A stretch of 64,000 nucleotides of DNA. Source: Echria macrotheca (lineage: Eukaryota > Ascomycota > Sordariomycetes > Sordariales > Schizotheciaceae). A program made the position numbers and the translations under genes. Position 1 is the first letter of the stretch, and every line of letters begins with the position of its first letter. The stretch is from positions 1,302,001-1,366,000 of the forward strand of contig MU839832.1 in the NCBI GenBank assembly GCA_030411725.1, written 5' to 3'. Shown here piece after piece: positions 30,401-40,128 of this stretch. The notes under the pieces were generated by a model that was given only the letters and a program-made list of their open reading frames with translations, was not told where the DNA came from and searched no databases.

Positions 30401-32569
30401 GTGGCCGTGGATCTCTCACTCTCGTACTGGGACGCTCCCGATCGGTTCTGGGCAATCATCAGCGGTCATGTTGCGGCAACAGTGATCGCAGCCCTCTACC
30501 TCCGAGCTGCCCCGTTATCGTCAAGCGAGGCAGGTCAGGCGAGGGAGGCAGGACTGATCAATGGACTGAACCAGGCGAGTGGAGTGATGAAGGTTATCCT
30601 CATCATAGGGATTGAGATGCTCATCTTCCCCCTGTACTGCGGAATGCTCCTCGACGTTGCGCTCCTACCCCTGTTCGAGGATGCTTCCATCACGTCTCGC
30701 ATCCTCTTTACCGTCGAAAATCCGGTCACGTCGGCATTCGTTCATTGGTTCGTTGGAACCGGCTACATGTTCCATTTCGCACTCTTCGTGTCCATGTGTC
30801 GCAAGATTATGCGCAAAGGCGTGCTCTACTTCATCCGCGATCCCGATGACCCCGATTTCCACCCCGTCCGCGATGTTCTCGAGCGCAGCGTCACGACGCA
30901 GCTGCGTAAGATAATGTTTTCTGCTTTCGTTTATGGCGCTCTGGTGATGATTTGTCTGGGTGGCGTCGTCTGGGGCCTTGCTCTCTCGTTGCCGGGTGTT
31001 CTGCCGATTCACTACTCGTCCAACGAACCGGTCCTCGAGTTTCCCGTCGACTTGTTGTTCTACAACTTCCTCATGCCCCTGGCCGTCAACTTCTTCAAGC
31101 CAAGCGACGGACTCCACGTCATGTATACTTGGTGGTTCCGCAAGTGCGCGCGTGCGCTGCGTCTCACCTGGTTTCTGTTTGGCGAAAGGCGGGTGGAAGA
31201 GGAAGGACGACTGGTGCTGGCGGCCGACTCTCCGCACAACAGCGCGCCGTGGCGATCGAAACTCTTCCTCGAACTAGATCCCAACGGGAACGTGGTACCG
31301 AAAACATGGAGCGACACATTTGACGGGGGTGACGCGAAGCCGTCGACGGTAATTTCGTCCGAAGAGCTGATTCTGACGAATGTTCGGAAGATCAATCTAG
31401 TGCAATCTGGACAGCTCATCCCGGATGGGCGCTTTGTCCGCACGCCTGCGTCGGACCAGATCAAGCTGCCCAAGGGCCAGCCCGTCTTCTTGGAGGTGGA
31501 CGAGAACAACCAAAGGACGGGCAACCAAGACAAGGATTTTGACGATTATATCTATTCCACCAACCTTTACCAGCTCGTCTACGTGCCTCCGCATTTCCGG
31601 GCCAGGGTGTCACTCTTCATTCTCCTCATCTGGATCTTTGCTGCGACTACTGGTGTCAGTATCACGATAGTCCCGCTCGTGTTCGGGAGGACCATGTTCA
31701 GGTTGCTTCTTCCCGAGCATGTGTGCACTAACGACATCTACGCATTCAGTATTGGCGTCTACATCCTTGCTGCAGCCCTGTATGCGGTATTCCGTCTTCG
31801 GCCCATCGCCCAATCCACCATGGAATGGGTGTCGGCGGCCGTGAGGTCGGCATACAACCCTGAATCGGTTCGCCGCGTCCTGGCAGTCTCTCGGCGGGTC
31901 TTCAAGGTCTCTTATGCCTACTTTTTCCTGTTTATCGCCTTCCCACTGATGGTTTCATCTCTGGTCGAGCTGTACGCCATCCTTCCCCTACACGAGTTTA
32001 TGTACAGCAGTCTCAAGGGAGACGGGTCGCCGGCTCCGAGCCCGCCGCCGACCAACCTCAATCCTCGACATACCATTCGGGTCATGCAGACGTGGACCTT
32101 GGGTCTGCTCTACCTCAAGCTCAGCTCTCGGGTCATTGCCTTGTGGTTTGATCACACGATACTTGCCGCGGCTGTCAGGGCGGTACTTCGTCGGGGTTGG
32201 CTGGACCCGGATGTCGCCGTCCTTACACGTGCCTTTGTCGTTCCCGGGTTGGTGTTGTGGGTGACGGCCACTGTCACACCGGTTTTAGTGGCGAGGTTCA
32301 TCATTGCCAACTGTATCGGGGATGCATTTTTGCTGTCGGGTCCCGAGGTTTTGGATGCCTACCTCATTCGGGTTTACCGACTCAGCTTCCCTCTCACCGC
32401 GTTTGGCGCATTTATTGGGTACACGTTGTGGTGCGTTTTTGGTTGGTTGGGCAGATGGAAGATGCGGATCCGAGATGAGGTGTACCTTATTGGAGAGCGA
32501 CTTCATAACTTTGGTGCGAATGCCCCGCCAAAGATTAAAGGTACATGGAGGGCAGGACAGAGGTTGTGA
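27446..32569 (+). CDS. SSM4: ER membrane RING-CH E3 ubiquitin ligase Doa10/Ssm4
   Basis: This is an intronless 1707-residue ortholog of yeast Doa10 (Ssm4) and animal MARCH6, the ERAD ligase that ubiquitinates misfolded ER and soluble proteins together with Ubc6 and Ubc7. The RING-CH finger sits at the N-terminus with all eight ligands in C4HC3 order: C26, C29, C43, C45, H53, C56, C69, C72 (DTCRIC...HPCRC...FVHQDC...HCDVC). Many hydrophobic segments follow in clusters (residues ~100-150, ~285-310, ~790-900, ~1000-1200, ~1370-1480, ~1490-1690), as expected for about 14 transmembrane helices. The cytosolic segment at residues ~340-720 is long, acidic and Ser/Pro-rich, which makes the protein longer than yeast Doa10 (1319 residues). 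The ATG at 27446 is the only sensible start. Confidence 0.93.
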   Translation: MADTKTDDFPPPGTGTATVTNEPDTCRICRAEGTPDEPLFHPCRCNGTIRFVHQDCLMEWLSHAQKKHCDVCKTPYRFTKLYDPNMPKSLPWHLFVSHMSKYLFRTLLIWLRGALVITLWLAWLPYFTRSAWSIMFWISDEGLGDVFGKTNIMSRGADVFGKTTITGRGALPFSATDAASLLYSTTCPSSPLFAPTTTPAAAGIVTTLGSMFTKTAYDANLSSSGSVYWTLFRFVFGTRDATGRLPATIYNATALEGGLPHPTAHGSLLSEVDFLRNLTRYPFVNRTIITILEGQAITLLVIFCFILLLLVRDYVLQMQQQRDALRAALVGAANNRLALANELANERMAQPLAQVPEAMPQLHEGWAEPEGWPGNNFQDEGIRGGGVDEHDDEEAVDEHPAQNGFQDVATQTPAVSPPLPSNQELVNNPGETGAATVQDYLSIYRDAEGDPDEIRRLARERNVEDKLEYWIQLTKQKQRLDRDGPTEGESSTAGDISGLIGEMSSTAQPPSLPAASGPDYDDSDSHSLKDRPDEGSSSGPGDSGSKGKGKAPEDRTSVIEQAARAGGSPLRPRANTDGPKPTDTQHPLANNNWSFPDDRSASPGLAAAQGPVPGDGDLPQDVFGSIEGDTLRDEEADAASEPPVTNQTLWPSAEDAATQAGNPQENEQVLPPDTPGVNMAPPQQQADPRVQPARRPQGGLLNYIADFMWQGVEEIDPAELAAVNLLDEFGNEDAGLDDFFQMEGDQEDMEAALDAGLDLEAVDEAEELEGILELLGVRGPLAGLFQNGIFCAVLVCSSIFLGVFLPYNFGRITLWMVANPIRLVRLIFSLSKLIQDFAVAVFSIVVWPLFGSMRFLAWLLRADRAAEYASSLGSYMYDMAVSAVLSIRVGFDGGIGMVSTYEMRHFSASSHEALLSLKANIALAFAALARVLVFPFTGDLSAKASDIVTVGYNATVAAWDVARDWPDVIVNPNSWVVNISLPEPAVAVDLSLSYWDAPDRFWAIISGHVAATVIAALYLRAAPLSSSEAGQAREAGLINGLNQASGVMKVILIIGIEMLIFPLYCGMLLDVALLPLFEDASITSRILFTVENPVTSAFVHWFVGTGYMFHFALFVSMCRKIMRKGVLYFIRDPDDPDFHPVRDVLERSVTTQLRKIMFSAFVYGALVMICLGGVVWGLALSLPGVLPIHYSSNEPVLEFPVDLLFYNFLMPLAVNFFKPSDGLHVMYTWWFRKCARALRLTWFLFGERRVEEEGRLVLAADSPHNSAPWRSKLFLELDPNGNVVPKTWSDTFDGGDAKPSTVISSEELILTNVRKINLVQSGQLIPDGRFVRTPASDQIKLPKGQPVFLEVDENNQRTGNQDKDFDDYIYSTNLYQLVYVPPHFRARVSLFILLIWIFAATTGVSITIVPLVFGRTMFRLLLPEHVCTNDIYAFSIGVYILAAALYAVFRLRPIAQSTMEWVSAAVRSAYNPESVRRVLAVSRRVFKVSYAYFFLFIAFPLMVSSLVELYAILPLHEFMYSSLKGDGSPAPSPPPTNLNPRHTIRVMQTWTLGLLYLKLSSRVIALWFDHTILAAAVRAVLRRGWLDPDVAVLTRAFVVPGLVLWVTATVTPVLVARFIIANCIGDAFLLSGPEVLDAYLIRVYRLSFPLTAFGAFIGYTLWCVFGWLGRWKMRIRDEVYLIGERLHNFGANAPPKIKGTWRAGQRL

Positions 32570-33946
32570 TGAGATAATGAGTTGGGAACTGTGATGCATT
32601 TTAGGTGGAGGAGTTGGGGCACTTTCGTCGACCACATGTAGATTGACGGTCGGCAGGTAATAGTTCAGCGTTGTAGATACTAGAGCGCTGCTTAATTATG
32701 ATCACCACGTAAATGGGTGTGGTGTTTATGTTTTCCAGCATGATGCTGTTGTGAGGCTGGTAACGCTTAACAACCTACCTACAGCCCCTATAATTACCAC
32801 CCCCTTCGCAACAGTCTGCGCAGGAGTCTTGCAACAGCTTTTGCATCCAACAGCCTTTGCGACGCCGCCCAACAGCCTACGGAAAAGCTTTCGCAACCAA
32901 TAGCATTTACAACCACCAGTGTTTGCAACAAGCAACCTGCCCAGCAGCCCACTCAACAGCTTTTGCAACAGCCTTGCAACAGCCCCCACAGCAGCCTGCA
33001 CCAACCAACAGTATCTACAACAACAAACACCCGCCCCCAACAGCTTTTGTAACTAATAACCTAAAGTGGGTGGGTTACCAGCAGACTGTTCCAAGAAAAA
33101 AAGCTGTCGGAGCATAGGTGGCCAGAAGAAATTCGTGTTAACTATCTGGTTTTTGGGCCCCCGACCTGTTTGCCTAGGCGGAACATCTGTCATGTTTGTT
33201 ATCTGGTCGACGGAATGTCGACCCTACACACTTTTGTAACTTTTTATGGCTCTGTTTGGGGGGTGTGGGGGGCATGGTCCATGACTGATGTTGCTCCTCG
33301 CCAAGAGTCCAGCGAGTCATGTTTTGGGGTGGTTGTGGCGATGTTATATGTTTCGCGTTTCGTTTGTCTTTTTTGTCTTGTGTGTCGAGTCTCGATTCAA
33401 CTGAACCCGTTTATATTTCTTGGCATGTAAATCCATGAGGTTTGTGTGTGTTTCCTTTATGTTTGGCCGATGGAGACCGCGCTGACTCGACTCGACTCAA
33501 ACATCCACCTGCGATTATGGGTGGTGTCTCGAGTGTGTTAATTTATCGCTGAGGAATGTGAAAGAGATCCGGTATCCGGTGCCCCGAAGTTCTCCTTCTC
33601 CACCTGAGCAGCTTGCTTTTGGTCTCTGCTGTGTTTTGTTTGAGAAGAAGGGCTTGGCTTGTCGTCTTGCTCCGTTTTATGGTGGTGGTGTTATGCGTAT
33701 TCGTATTGGCGAGGGGGGTATGTAAGCTGGTTTCTTCTTCTCTTGGGACAGAGAAAAGTTGGTGGTTTCTGAGAGAGGGTGAAAGTGCTACAACGTTTTT
33801 CCTTCTCTCTTTTCTTTCTTTTCTTGATCTGGCTTGGTCCAGAGGAGGCTACCGCTCGTTTTTTTCTGTCTCATCATTCGTCGGAGCCGGTCTCCCTATT
33901 TTCTTTCAAGACGTAGCTGGCTGTGCCGCAGGGAGCTTGCTTATAC
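32570..33946. other. intergenic region with minisatellite
   Basis: I see no gene in this 1.4-kb region. It contains the CAACAG-type degenerate repeat described separately. The final 350 bases are T-rich and fit the promoter and leader of the transporter gene. Confidence 0.5.
32806..33060 (+). repeat. degenerate CAACAGC(C/T)TTTGCAAC minisatellite
   Basis: A short unit resembling CAACAGCTTTTGCAACAGCC recurs about a dozen times with substitutions and small gaps, e.g. near 32830, 32850, 32868, 32955 and 33035. Stop codons and frame changes exclude a coding repeat of any length. It lies about 240 bases after the Doa10 stop codon. Confidence 0.75.
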
Positions 33947-36088
33947 ATGAGCGGAAGGCAGATGTACTCGCCATCCGGAGATCAGGCGCCGCCGGTGCCG
34001 GTCCGGAGCGAGTCCCGGAGACGAGAAGATACATACAACCTACCCGACACCAACAACTACCTCGGCGCCGAGTCCCAGAGACGACAAGACACGTATGACC
34101 TGCCCGACTTCAGCGACTATCGCCTTCCATCTTCATCTCGGGGGCCGCAAGATGGCTACGATCTCCCCGAGTTCAGCGAGTACCGCCACCCTGCCGCGTC
34201 CCGGAGACCGCAGGACGACGGTCTACCTGCCGCTAGCGACTACGCTGCTGCCGACTCTCGGGGAGAACAACACGCCAACGACTACCTCGCTTATGCTCCC
34301 GAGTCGAGGGTACTACCCCAGCCGAACACCAATGGCAACGGCTACCATGCTGCCACGTCTCTGGGACAGGAGGACACATACAATCTACCCGATGCCAACG
34401 ACTTTCTGGCGGCAGAGAATCTGAGAGCACAAGAGGACACACATCCGCCCGGCAATGACATGTACCTCGCCGCCCAGACCCTGAGGTCGCCATCCAGCTT
34501 CTACCCCGAATACGACCCCAACGACCACCACCACCCCGCCGCCGAGGACACACCGCTCACCCCCCGCGGCGGCGCTGGCGCCGCACACGTCCCGCAAAAC
34601 TCGCTCGGCGGCTTCTCCACGTCGTCGGACGAGACATACTTCGAGAGGAGCGACAACGACCAGGAGGAGGAAGCGGCCAAGATCCTCGCCGGCCCGTCCA
34701 AGTACCCCGAGGTGTTCGAGTCGCTCGACACAACCAGGTCCCTGACGCCCATCACCGCCTTGGCGCCCAACACGTCGTCCTCCTCGTCTCCCGACAAACA
34801 AAGCAGCAGCAGCATCCAATATGTTGACGTTGACGTGGTCCACCCAGGCGAGCCACGACACGTCCCCGATTCTTCGTCGCCTAGAGGCGTCGAAGGCGAC
34901 GTCGAACAAACCCTGACCGAGATCGAGAAAGCGGCCGCCGATGATCCGTACTCCCCGACGCGCCCACGCCTCCCCCTCCGCCCGCGCCTCGCCCACTTCA
35001 CCTGGGCCTGGTACACGCTGACCATGTCGACGGGCGGTTTATCCCTCCTCATCGCCGCGCAGCCGCACACCTTCCCCGGCCTCCGCTCGATCGGCTTGAC
35101 AATCTACATCCTCAACATCCTCCTCTTCACTCTGGTCACCACCCTCCTCCTCACCCGCTTCATCCTCTACCCGCGCACCTTCCGGCAATCCATAACCCAC
35201 AAGCGCGAAGCCTTCTTCGTGCCGACCTTCTTCCTCTCCCTCGCGACGCTGATAACCTCAACGCAGCGCTACGCCGTCCCGGACCCCGAAGTTTCCTCCG
35301 TTCCCGCAGCGCCCTCCCTCCTCTGGGCCATCCAGACCGCCTTCTGGATTTACTTGGTCCTGACAACAATCCTCGCGATAGCCCAGTACTCGCACATCTT
35401 CACCGCCCACCGCTTCGGCCTGCACACCATGATGCCGACCTGGATCCTGCCCATCTTCCCCATCATGCTCTCGGGCACCATCGCCTCGGTGATCGCCGGC
35501 ACGCAGCCTGCGGAGCAAGCCGTCGCCATCATCACGGCCGGATTAACCTGCCAGGGTTTGGGACTGTCGGTCGCGGTGATGATGTACGCGCACATGGTAG
35601 GGCGGCTGATGACGTCCGGCCTCCCCGATAGAGAACACCGCCCCGGATTGTTTATGTGCGTCGGCCCGCCTGCTTTCACCGCGCTCGCTTTCTTGGGGCT
35701 GTCGAGGAGTTTGCCGGCGAATTTTGACGTCGACGATGATGGGTTTTTGGATACGAGCGGGATTCGCACGACGGCGATTATCGGGGCGGGGTATCTGTGG
35801 GCGCTGAGTTTTTGGTGGTTTGGGATCGCGGTCATTGCCGTCGCCATCAGGCCGCCCAGGTATTTCCATCTGGGCTGGTGGGCGACGGTGTTTCCGAATA
35901 TCGGGTTCGTGCTGGCGACCATCTCGCTGGGGAAGGCGTTTAAAAACGAGACCGTCTTGTGGTTTGCGACGGTCGTGTCGGTGGGCTTGGTCGGCGTGTA
36001 TTTGTTTGTGCTGGGGAGTCATGTGAGGGCCGTGGTGGTGCAGGATATTATGTATCCAGGGCGGGATGAGGATGTGGAGGATCATTGA
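33947..36088 (+). CDS. TDT-family (Mae1/SLAC1/Ssu1-type) anion or dicarboxylate transporter
   Basis: This is an intronless 713-residue transporter. The C-terminal ~370 residues contain about ten hydrophobic helices and the family pattern: HFTWAWYTLTMSTGGLSLLI opens the domain, as in Mae1 malate permease and TehA/SLAC1 channels; FMCVGPPAFTALAFLGL and WWATVFPNIGFVLATISLG are typical later helices. The substrate may be malate or another C4-dicarboxylate, or sulfite; the sequence alone does not decide. The N-terminal ~340 residues are a hydrophilic extension with four degenerate repeats around DTYNLPD (REDTYNLPD, RQDTYDLPD, PQDGYDLPE, QEDTYNLPD), then Ser/Asp-rich sequence likely to be phosphorylated. 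The open frame extends upstream only to a GTG, so the ATG at 33947 is chosen. It probably sits in the plasma membrane with the extension in the cytosol. Confidence 0.85.
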   Translation: MSGRQMYSPSGDQAPPVPVRSESRRREDTYNLPDTNNYLGAESQRRQDTYDLPDFSDYRLPSSSRGPQDGYDLPEFSEYRHPAASRRPQDDGLPAASDYAAADSRGEQHANDYLAYAPESRVLPQPNTNGNGYHAATSLGQEDTYNLPDANDFLAAENLRAQEDTHPPGNDMYLAAQTLRSPSSFYPEYDPNDHHHPAAEDTPLTPRGGAGAAHVPQNSLGGFSTSSDETYFERSDNDQEEEAAKILAGPSKYPEVFESLDTTRSLTPITALAPNTSSSSSPDKQSSSSIQYVDVDVVHPGEPRHVPDSSSPRGVEGDVEQTLTEIEKAAADDPYSPTRPRLPLRPRLAHFTWAWYTLTMSTGGLSLLIAAQPHTFPGLRSIGLTIYILNILLFTLVTTLLLTRFILYPRTFRQSITHKREAFFVPTFFLSLATLITSTQRYAVPDPEVSSVPAAPSLLWAIQTAFWIYLVLTTILAIAQYSHIFTAHRFGLHTMMPTWILPIFPIMLSGTIASVIAGTQPAEQAVAIITAGLTCQGLGLSVAVMMYAHMVGRLMTSGLPDREHRPGLFMCVGPPAFTALAFLGLSRSLPANFDVDDDGFLDTSGIRTTAIIGAGYLWALSFWWFGIAVIAVAIRPPRYFHLGWWATVFPNIGFVLATISLGKAFKNETVLWFATVVSVGLVGVYLFVLGSHVRAVVVQDIMYPGRDEDVEDH

Positions 36089-36607
36089 GGACAAAAAAGC
36101 TTTTAGGCCAAGTGTGTGGTGTTGAATGAACGCCGTCGTCGGGAAGAAGAGCAAGGAGGTGATGGACGCTCAGGGGACGGGATAAAAAGGGGTTGTAAAC
36201 AGAGATACAACATGTCAGGGCGCAACCTTCATGGAAGATTAAATGCAGATTAGAATCCAGAGAATTATATGCAAGAAAAGCAATGCCATCAACCATGCCA
36301 TCATGCCGGCTTCACTTGGTGTAAATAGATGGCCATGGGAAGGGGGTCTGGAAGACCATGGGAACAATGGAGACAGCGATACCAGTCAACATGACGACAA
36401 CATGTCGGGTGTAAAGGCAGTGTTAAAGCATGTCCAAGAATCAACGCTCTCTACACGCTCATCGCGGGTCCTTGATGAAGACAGACTGACGAAAAAAAGC
36501 TGGGAAGAGCATGGGGGTAATGTAGACATGGACACAACACGTCGGACAAATAAATGGATATTAAAATTATGTCCGAGAACCCATAAAGCAACGCCATCTA
36601 TATATGA
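36089..36607. other. intergenic region between convergent genes
   Basis: This is the shared 3' flank of the transporter (plus) and the flavin oxidase (minus). It holds no gene but contains the degenerate duplication described separately. Confidence 0.5.
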
Positions 36608-36622
36608 TCATGCCGGCTTCAC
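36240..36622. repeat. degenerate direct duplication at oxidase 3' end
   Basis: Two segments share order and sequence. CATGCCGGCTTCAC occurs at 36302-36315 and 36609-36622, each preceded by AAGCAAYGCCATC. Between them, GGAAGACCATGGGAACAATGGAGACA (near 36350) resembles GGAAGAGCATGGGGGTAATGTAGACA (near 36503), and both are followed by an ACA-ACAYGTCGG motif. The second copy overlaps the last codons of the oxidase gene. Confidence 0.6.
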
Positions 36623-38159
36623 GCTCTGCGGATTATGAAACAGATCCGACGGATCCCACTTCTTCTTCACCTCGGCCAGCTGGTACAGATTCGGCCCCCA
36701 GTACTGCTGAGGCCCGTCCGTCAGAGCCGGGTCGACATACCCGGCATACGTGCCCTCGGCCGCCGGCGAAGCAGCATGAATCTGCTGGTGGAAATTTGTC
36801 ACAAAGTCCTTGGTCTTCTGCAGCAGCGGCAGCCCAATGACATACGACTGGTAGTACAACACCTTGTCGCGGTGGGCGTACGCCGTGCTGTTCATCGGCA
36901 GATCATTGGTCGCACCGCCGGCCGCATCAAAAATGATAAACCACAGCAGCGTGCCTTTGTCTTGCTGGTCGACCCATCGGAAAAGGTCCTTGAACTTGGA
37001 CGTCGGGATCAACGTGTCCTTGGTGAAGGCCAGACTCTTGCTGTAGAACGGTGTTGCCAGGTTTGACAAATACAACCCCTCATTTTCCGCGTCGTGGGCC
37101 AGCGCGCCCAACCAGTCGTTGATGGCTAGCGTCATGTTGGATGTTTTCGGGAGTCGATCGGGAATGCCTGAGGCTTGGAACTCGGCCCGCGTGCCGTAAA
37201 AGGTGCCCGTGATGACGGCCCCGAGTGGATACATGATAAACATGGTGCCAAACCGACGGTCGAGCTTAGGGTCGGCGATCATGTCCTGCCACTTTGCATA
37301 TACCGGCGCAATGTCTTCCTGCCGCCCAAACGAAAAGCTGTACGAGTACTGCACGACCTGGCCGGGTTCGGGGTGTGTTCGGAACACAAATTCGGTGACG
37401 ACGCCGAGGTTGGATGCCGCTCCTCGGATTCCCTGCTTCCGTCAGACGAGCTCATCCTCACCAGAAATAGAAACATACCCAGAAGAGATCCGAATTCTGC
37501 GTCTCGCTGGCCCGTCGGATCTGTCCATCTGCCGTGACGACTTCTACTTCAACAACATGGTCCAAGCAGGAACCCCACATGCGCGACATGGGACCAAGGC
37601 CGCCCTGAGTGTGTGTTAGAGAGCGGATCTGAGAGCAGGAGGAAGGTAACGCACAATGGTGGCATGCCCGCCAGTCCCCACGTCCGGACACACACCGTGA
37701 GCCATGGCCCGGCCGCCGGCGTTGTGCATCTTGTCCGTCAACTGGCCGAGGCGTGTTCCAGCGCCGACGGTGGCCCTCCACGTGGTGTTGTCCATCACAA
37801 AATCCTGGAAGTTGACCATATCAATGGCCACAGCCCCGTCGCTACCACCAAGGCCTGTACCTATCAGCTGCTGTATTTTCTTGTCGAATGAGCGAAAGCA
37901 TACCATAGTTGGCGTACGAGTGTCCCCCCGACTTGGCCTGGACCTTGAGATTGCTGGCCTTTGCACACTTGAGAATGCCCGAGATGTCCTGGGCCGTCTG
38001 GGGACGGACGACAACGGCAGGCGTGACGTGAACATCAAGATTGTAAGGCTTCACCCATTGGATCTGGTACAGCGGATTACTGGGGTAGCCAGCAAAGCCG
38101 GCTCTGCCGTTCCCCACAGCGTCGATGCACGTCTGCAGGGCACTCGGTGAGTTGCCCAT
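36608..38159 (-). CDS. bicovalent FAD-linked oxidase (BBE / AA7-like)
   Basis: This encodes 468 residues in four exons (37904-38159, 37655-37854, 37479-37604, 36608-37432), with introns of 46-50 nt. It belongs to the vanillyl-alcohol oxidase/berberine bridge fold. AKSGGHSYANYGLGG (His80) is the histidyl-FAD site and AHGVCPDVGTGGH (Cys141) is the cysteinyl-FAD site, so the flavin should be held by two covalent bonds as in gluco-oligosaccharide oxidase (CAZy AA7). GIRGAASNLGVVTEF and the C-terminal YWGPNLYQLAEVKKKWDP...F are the typical later FAD/BBE motifs. It oxidises an alcohol, sugar or alkaloid-type substrate and makes H2O2; the substrate is unknown. There is no signal peptide. Instead it starts MGNSPS, which fits an N-myristoylation consensus. 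The acceptor at 37855 was chosen because it restores NYGLGG. Confidence 0.9.
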
Positions 38160-40128
38160 GGTCGCGGTGTGGATGGACTGATGGTTGATGCGGAATTGTG
38201 GAGAAAACCGGGGACGACGGCGTGTATAAGAAGCCCGGATCCGACAAACGACAAAAAGAAAAAAAAAGGAGCGGATGCGGATCACACAGGAAACCGCACT
38301 GGGAATAGGATCCGACTCAGCAAGGCGTCGACGACATGTGAGCTTGTTGTGTACACCACTTCCAGCAAACACTGGGAGGCGCAGTGGTGTGGTATCGGCA
38401 GCAAACCCGGCACCCCCAAACATTTATACCCTCCTCACCTTCTCTCGCACCCGGCCGTCTTTGTCTAGGTTTTGCTAGCGGCGAACGGAAAGCAGCAGCA
38501 TTCCGCGTTTTGGGCTCATCATTGGCCGACCGAGTTCTTGCGGCGATCGGACAGCAGCGAATCGGTGGCGAGAGGCAGCCTCTCCCGTCGATTTCTGGTG
38601 CGATGCGACATGGGACCATCCGCCCTCCCCTCCTTGATCATGAGGCACCAAAGTGGCCGGCCAATCCGGCGCCGACGCGGGGGTGTCGCGACAGCTTTGT
38701 CGTGGCAGCGGCGAAATTGTCCACAGGGGTTTGGGCCCGTATCGCGGGGACCGCAACCCTTTTTTTTCCTCGAGCTCGTCTGCGAAATCGCAAAAGGAGA
38801 TGCAAGCAATGAGGGCGCCCGCCGAGAGGCTAGAGAGCAGGTTTGCATTTTCTCGTTGATGCGCAGCCAAAGACGGGACCACAGCAGGCCCGCACGGACT
38901 CCTTGTTGCTGAGGGCAGCGCTGTCGTTGGCTATCGCAAAGCTCGAGGTGGATGCTCCCGACGGGCTTGGCGAAGATGGCGAGACGACCTGGCTACGGTA
39001 GCCAGTGAGAGGGCGGATGCGGCGTCTTGGGCTGTTGGTGTGCCCTGAATCTCGAAAAAGGGTGCGTGGATTCTGGAAGAAAGGTGGGTGCAAATGCGGG
39101 AGGGTGTGGAGATCGCGTCGCACCGCTTCCGACACCTGTGGGCAGTCGCCGGCCATTGGTCCGTGGCCCGCATTCCTGCCGGCGCGGCTGTCGCCGTCTG
39201 TCGGCCGGCAGTCACTTGATGCACTTGCATGCAGCTAGTCCGCATTATAACTCTGACGACACCCTCATCTTCTTGAGAGAGACAATTGCCGGGCTTTGCG
39301 CTTAGAGCAGTTGGGACAGGTTGCGAGGCCGCCAGCTGGGATCGCGGGGCAGTGTCTGGTGATGACGGAGCTTGCAAGGCAGGAACGCCAACTGCACTGC
39401 AACTCTGACCACTTCCCGGGAAGGTAGCCATGTGACGCGCGCATCCAACATCGCAAACAGAGCAAGTTTATGGGAGCGCGTCATCCCTCCTGTCGGAGCC
39501 GTGCCGGTCAAATATTGCTGCCCAACGTCGCACACCCTTCGCACTCCGACTAAGCCCCTTGCATGTCGGTGAGCGGTCTGCCGCGCTTTTCGTGGAGGTT
39601 GTGGATGTGTTCTGGCTGATGTCTTGCCAGCTGAGAGACAGAAACCGGCTTGTATGACCTGTCCACGTTGGGGTCCCTTTGTGTCACTGCTTGCACTGAT
39701 ACATCACATGAACTGCTAGGAAGGACCTGGATCAAGACTTTGACAGCTTGTCAGCCAAGACATTCGCATATTTGTAGCTGTTTTATGACAGGATTGCCGC
39801 TGCATCTCGGAGCCTGGTCATTGGGCAACGTTTGGTGCCGGCCTGGCGTCAAGCAGGTACAGCTGCACAAGATCGATGCAGCAGCGAGTTGCTTGCGTCT
39901 GTCACACAGCATCCTGTAGCTAGGAGAATATCGACTTGCCTATCTACCCATCTACCCACAGAAATGGAAGAAGTCAGCAAAGGTCAAAGTGAAAACAACG
40001 TTACGATGCGTCCGAAATGGACATGACCATGACGGTGCAAACTTTGTCAACGAGAGTACGCAGTTGGCATCCACCGCCAATAGACCTCTCCAACAGTTGA
40101 ACCGCACCAGGTATATCCACCGCGTAAA
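38160..40128. other. 2-kb region without a supported gene
   Basis: Several open frames overlap on both strands at 38384-38912 and 39005-39465. This is what GC-rich sequence gives by chance; none has a domain, signal peptide or splice partner. The first 300 bases are the promoter of the flavin oxidase. Confidence 0.45.
38421..38430 (-). promoter_or_regulatory. TATA-like element of flavin oxidase gene
   Basis: The minus strand reads GGTATAAATG, a close TATA-box match, about 265 bases upstream of the ATG at 38159. The leader would be long, so an unseen leader intron or another start is possible. Confidence 0.35.

Noticed and set aside
38384..38912. Cluster of overlapping open frames on both strands
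   Set aside because: Four or more frames are open at once, which is typical of GC-rich non-coding DNA; none has domain or splice support.
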